Shown piece after piece: positions 62,702 to 64,000 of a stretch of DNA of 64,000 bases. The position numbers and the translations under genes are program-made. Each line of letters opens with the position of its first letter. Positions within the stretch are counted from its first letter, which is position 1. The stretch lies in assembly GCF_023343835.1 (NCBI RefSeq), contig NC_064435.1, positions 82,346,134 to 82,410,133 of the forward strand. Reading direction: 5' to 3'. Source of the stretch: Lagopus muta. Its lineage: Eukaryota; Chordata; Aves; Galliformes; Phasianidae. The notes under the pieces are model-generated. The model was given only the letters and a program-made list of their open reading frames with translations, was not told the origin of the DNA and searched no databases.

Positions 62702-62851
62702 ACCGCATCCCCCCCCCACAACTTTCCGTCCCCCTCCCTCCCTCCTCCCCACCCCCCCCGCGCCTCCCTTCTCCCTCCTCTCTCGCTCTTTTTTTTGCTT
62801 TTTTTTCTTTCTTTTCTCCTCTTCCTTTTCCTCCCCCCCCCCCCCCCCCCC
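62702..62851. repeat. C/T-rich tract ending in a 19-C homopolymer
   Basis: About 150 bases are nearly all C and T on the plus strand, including the C run at 62833-62851. The G-rich complement could form quadruplexes or a triplex. It lies in early intron 1 just after the candidate exon. Tract length may be an assembly artefact. Confidence 0.
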
Positions 62852-63200
62852 ATCGGGGACGTGCGTGTCCTTTCCCCCCTCGCCCCCCCACCTCCCGGGG
62901 AGAGGGACGTTAAGACGGCAGGGTGTCCCCCCGCCCTCCGCCGCCTTTGTGCGGAGCGGGGCCGCATCCGAGCCGGGAGGGTCCCGTTCCTCCGACCCAA
63001 CCCGAGACAAAGTTTTGGGGCAGCGCCTCCTCAGCCTCCCTCCGCCGCCCTCCCACGGTGTCCCCGGAGCCACGCGTTGTGGGACACGGAGGGGTCCCGT
63101 GCCGAGCCCCGGCGAGGAGGGGCCGCGCTGTTGTCGGGCAGAGTAGGGCCGCGGGCAGCGAGATGCTGCAACTGGGTTTTTTTTCTGCGAGCAGAGGAGG

Positions 63201-64000
63201 GAGGGCGGTGGATTGAACTTTGTCATGTCGCAGATAAGTTTCCTCTGGCTTCTTCTCCCTCTGCTTCTCCCTCCACCTCTCCTCTGCACACACGCAGCTT
63301 TTTTTTTTCTTCTTCTTTTTCTGTATTTTTCATTTCTTGTTATTCTTTTCTAAACTTTTCCCCCTGTCCCACCTCTCAGCTGCATCCTGGTGGGGGGAGC
63401 TGAGCCCTCCTCAGACCACCAGGCCCAACCGCTGATGCCCTGCTGCTTCCCCGAGCTGCCAGCATCCTGCCTGCGGCAAGCTGCATTCGGAGCGAGTGGG
63501 GAACAGCAGTGCCATCCCAACTCTTTTTTGCCTGCCTGCACCTCGCCATGGAGAACAGAGTCCTACGGCCGAGTTTGGGGCAGCACACGGTGTGCGCTGC
63601 CATTCCAGCGCTCTGCCTTGGGGAAAAAAACTCTGCTTATTAACAACAGGAGCAGTTGCTAACTAAGGCCGTCTTGTCACCCTGCAGCACGCAGCTCACA
63701 GCTGTTAGGGTGGCTGAGGCTGTTGCATCGAGGTCTGAAACGAGCCCTGCGTTTTGTTACCGCAGTTCCTGTTTTCCGCCGGGTCAGCGTGAGTGAGAGG
63801 GATGCGGTGACTCAGGGTCAGGCCAGCCATATTTGTTTTAGGTTCTAATTTTCCCTTTGAAGATTTAGGGGTATACAGTCTTCTCTTGGTGTGCCTGCAT
63901 AATGCCCATTAGCCTTAACGGGTGTTAGGTATGTGCAGGGAAGAATGGGCCCTTTTGTTTGTTAGAAACCTAGGAGCAGCAGGAGCCCATCATCCATCAG
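63201..64000 (+). other. Presumed intron 1 of the right-end gene, no exon seen
   Basis: CpG density falls after about 63,200. A T-rich block lies at 63299-63360. The rest is unique-looking sequence without a convincing exon, repeat or RNA gene. It is intronic only if the gene starting at 61984 continues to the right, as its donor site implies. Confidence 0.

Larger units (their letters stand above)
61530..63200. promoter_or_regulatory. CpG-island promoter region
   Basis: CpG density rises sharply near 61,530, is highest at about 61,550-62,080 and stays high with pyrimidine-rich interruptions to about 63,180. Flanking DNA is CpG-poor. There is no convincing TATA box. The island spans the first coding exon and the start of intron 1, which is the usual layout of a developmental-regulator promoter. 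Long open frames on both strands here (for example 61454-62047 minus and 62412-63146 plus) reflect lack of stop codons in GC-rich DNA and are not called as genes. The boundaries were judged by eye. Confidence 0.

Noticed and set aside
62412..63289. Very long overlapping frames on both strands in the CpG island (244, 288 and 202 codons)
   Set aside because: GC-rich, stop-poor DNA with homopolymers gives Pro/Arg/Gly-rich frames on both strands at once. There are no domains, and they run across splice-like signals and C/T tracts.
1..64000. CRISPR arrays, operons, integrases or phage-like modules
   Set aside because: The DNA is vertebrate. No regularly spaced direct repeats or prokaryotic gene clusters are present.
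1..64000. Endogenous retrovirus or LTR element
   Set aside because: I saw no paired LTR ends, primer-binding site or gag/pol-like frame on either strand. Solo LTRs of unfamiliar families cannot be excluded by eye.

Overview
This is vertebrate nuclear DNA, almost certainly from a bird and most likely a landfowl. At least six fragments of CR1 LINEs are present, several ending in the ATTCTATG-type 3' tail typical of CR1. CR1 is the only clearly recognisable young interspersed repeat: I saw no Alu, B1 or L1, no obvious LTR, and no bacterial-style operons. This is not a dense accessory region. It is a gene-poor stretch of about 61 kb leading into one CpG-island promoter at the right end, and nearly all long open frames in it look like chance frames.

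Positions 1 to about 61,500 hold no protein-coding exon that I can support. This part contains CR1 fragments at 10107-10645 (-), 14147-15096 (-), 39573-39690 (-), 50071-50290 (-), 51625-51852 (+) and 56146-56207 (+). It also contains a decayed reverse-transcriptase fragment of an older L2/L3-type LINE at 31999-32217 (+) and several MIR/tRNA-SINE-like relics, the best at 3483-3575, 19355-19460, 49134-49231 and 53812-53876. Purine or pyrimidine tracts and short tandem repeats are scattered through it. Some AT-rich blocks full of homeodomain-type sites look like possible conserved non-coding elements: 6355-6620, 15640-15850, 18390-18710, 40985-41190 and 46440-46830. A small GC-rich patch at 35270-35540 carries a near-consensus CTCF site and two RFX-like half-sites.

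Positions 61,530 to about 63,200 form a strong CpG island. At 61984-62023 an ATG in a fair Kozak context opens the 13-codon coding start MSRRKQPSPSKVR, followed directly by a GTAAGT splice donor. MSRRKQ-x-x-P is the N-terminal NuRD (RBBP4/7)-recruiting motif found at the start of multi-zinc-finger regulators of the SALL, FOG/ZFPM, BCL11 and ZNF521/ZNF423 type. In those families it also sits on a tiny first coding exon. The window therefore ends in intron 1 of a plus-strand gene for a NuRD-recruiting transcriptional regulator, and the desert to its left is its likely 5' regulatory territory. I could not match the residues after the motif to a named family member, so no symbol is given. A possible second or alternative 5' exon lies at 62418-62699.

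The most interesting points are the unassigned NuRD-motif microexon, the phase conflict between it and the well-formed downstream exon candidate, the CTCF/RFX patch, a tandem pair of T-box-like sites, and the old retroposon relics. I found no convincing new biochemical system, and CNE or enhancer calls made by eye are inference.
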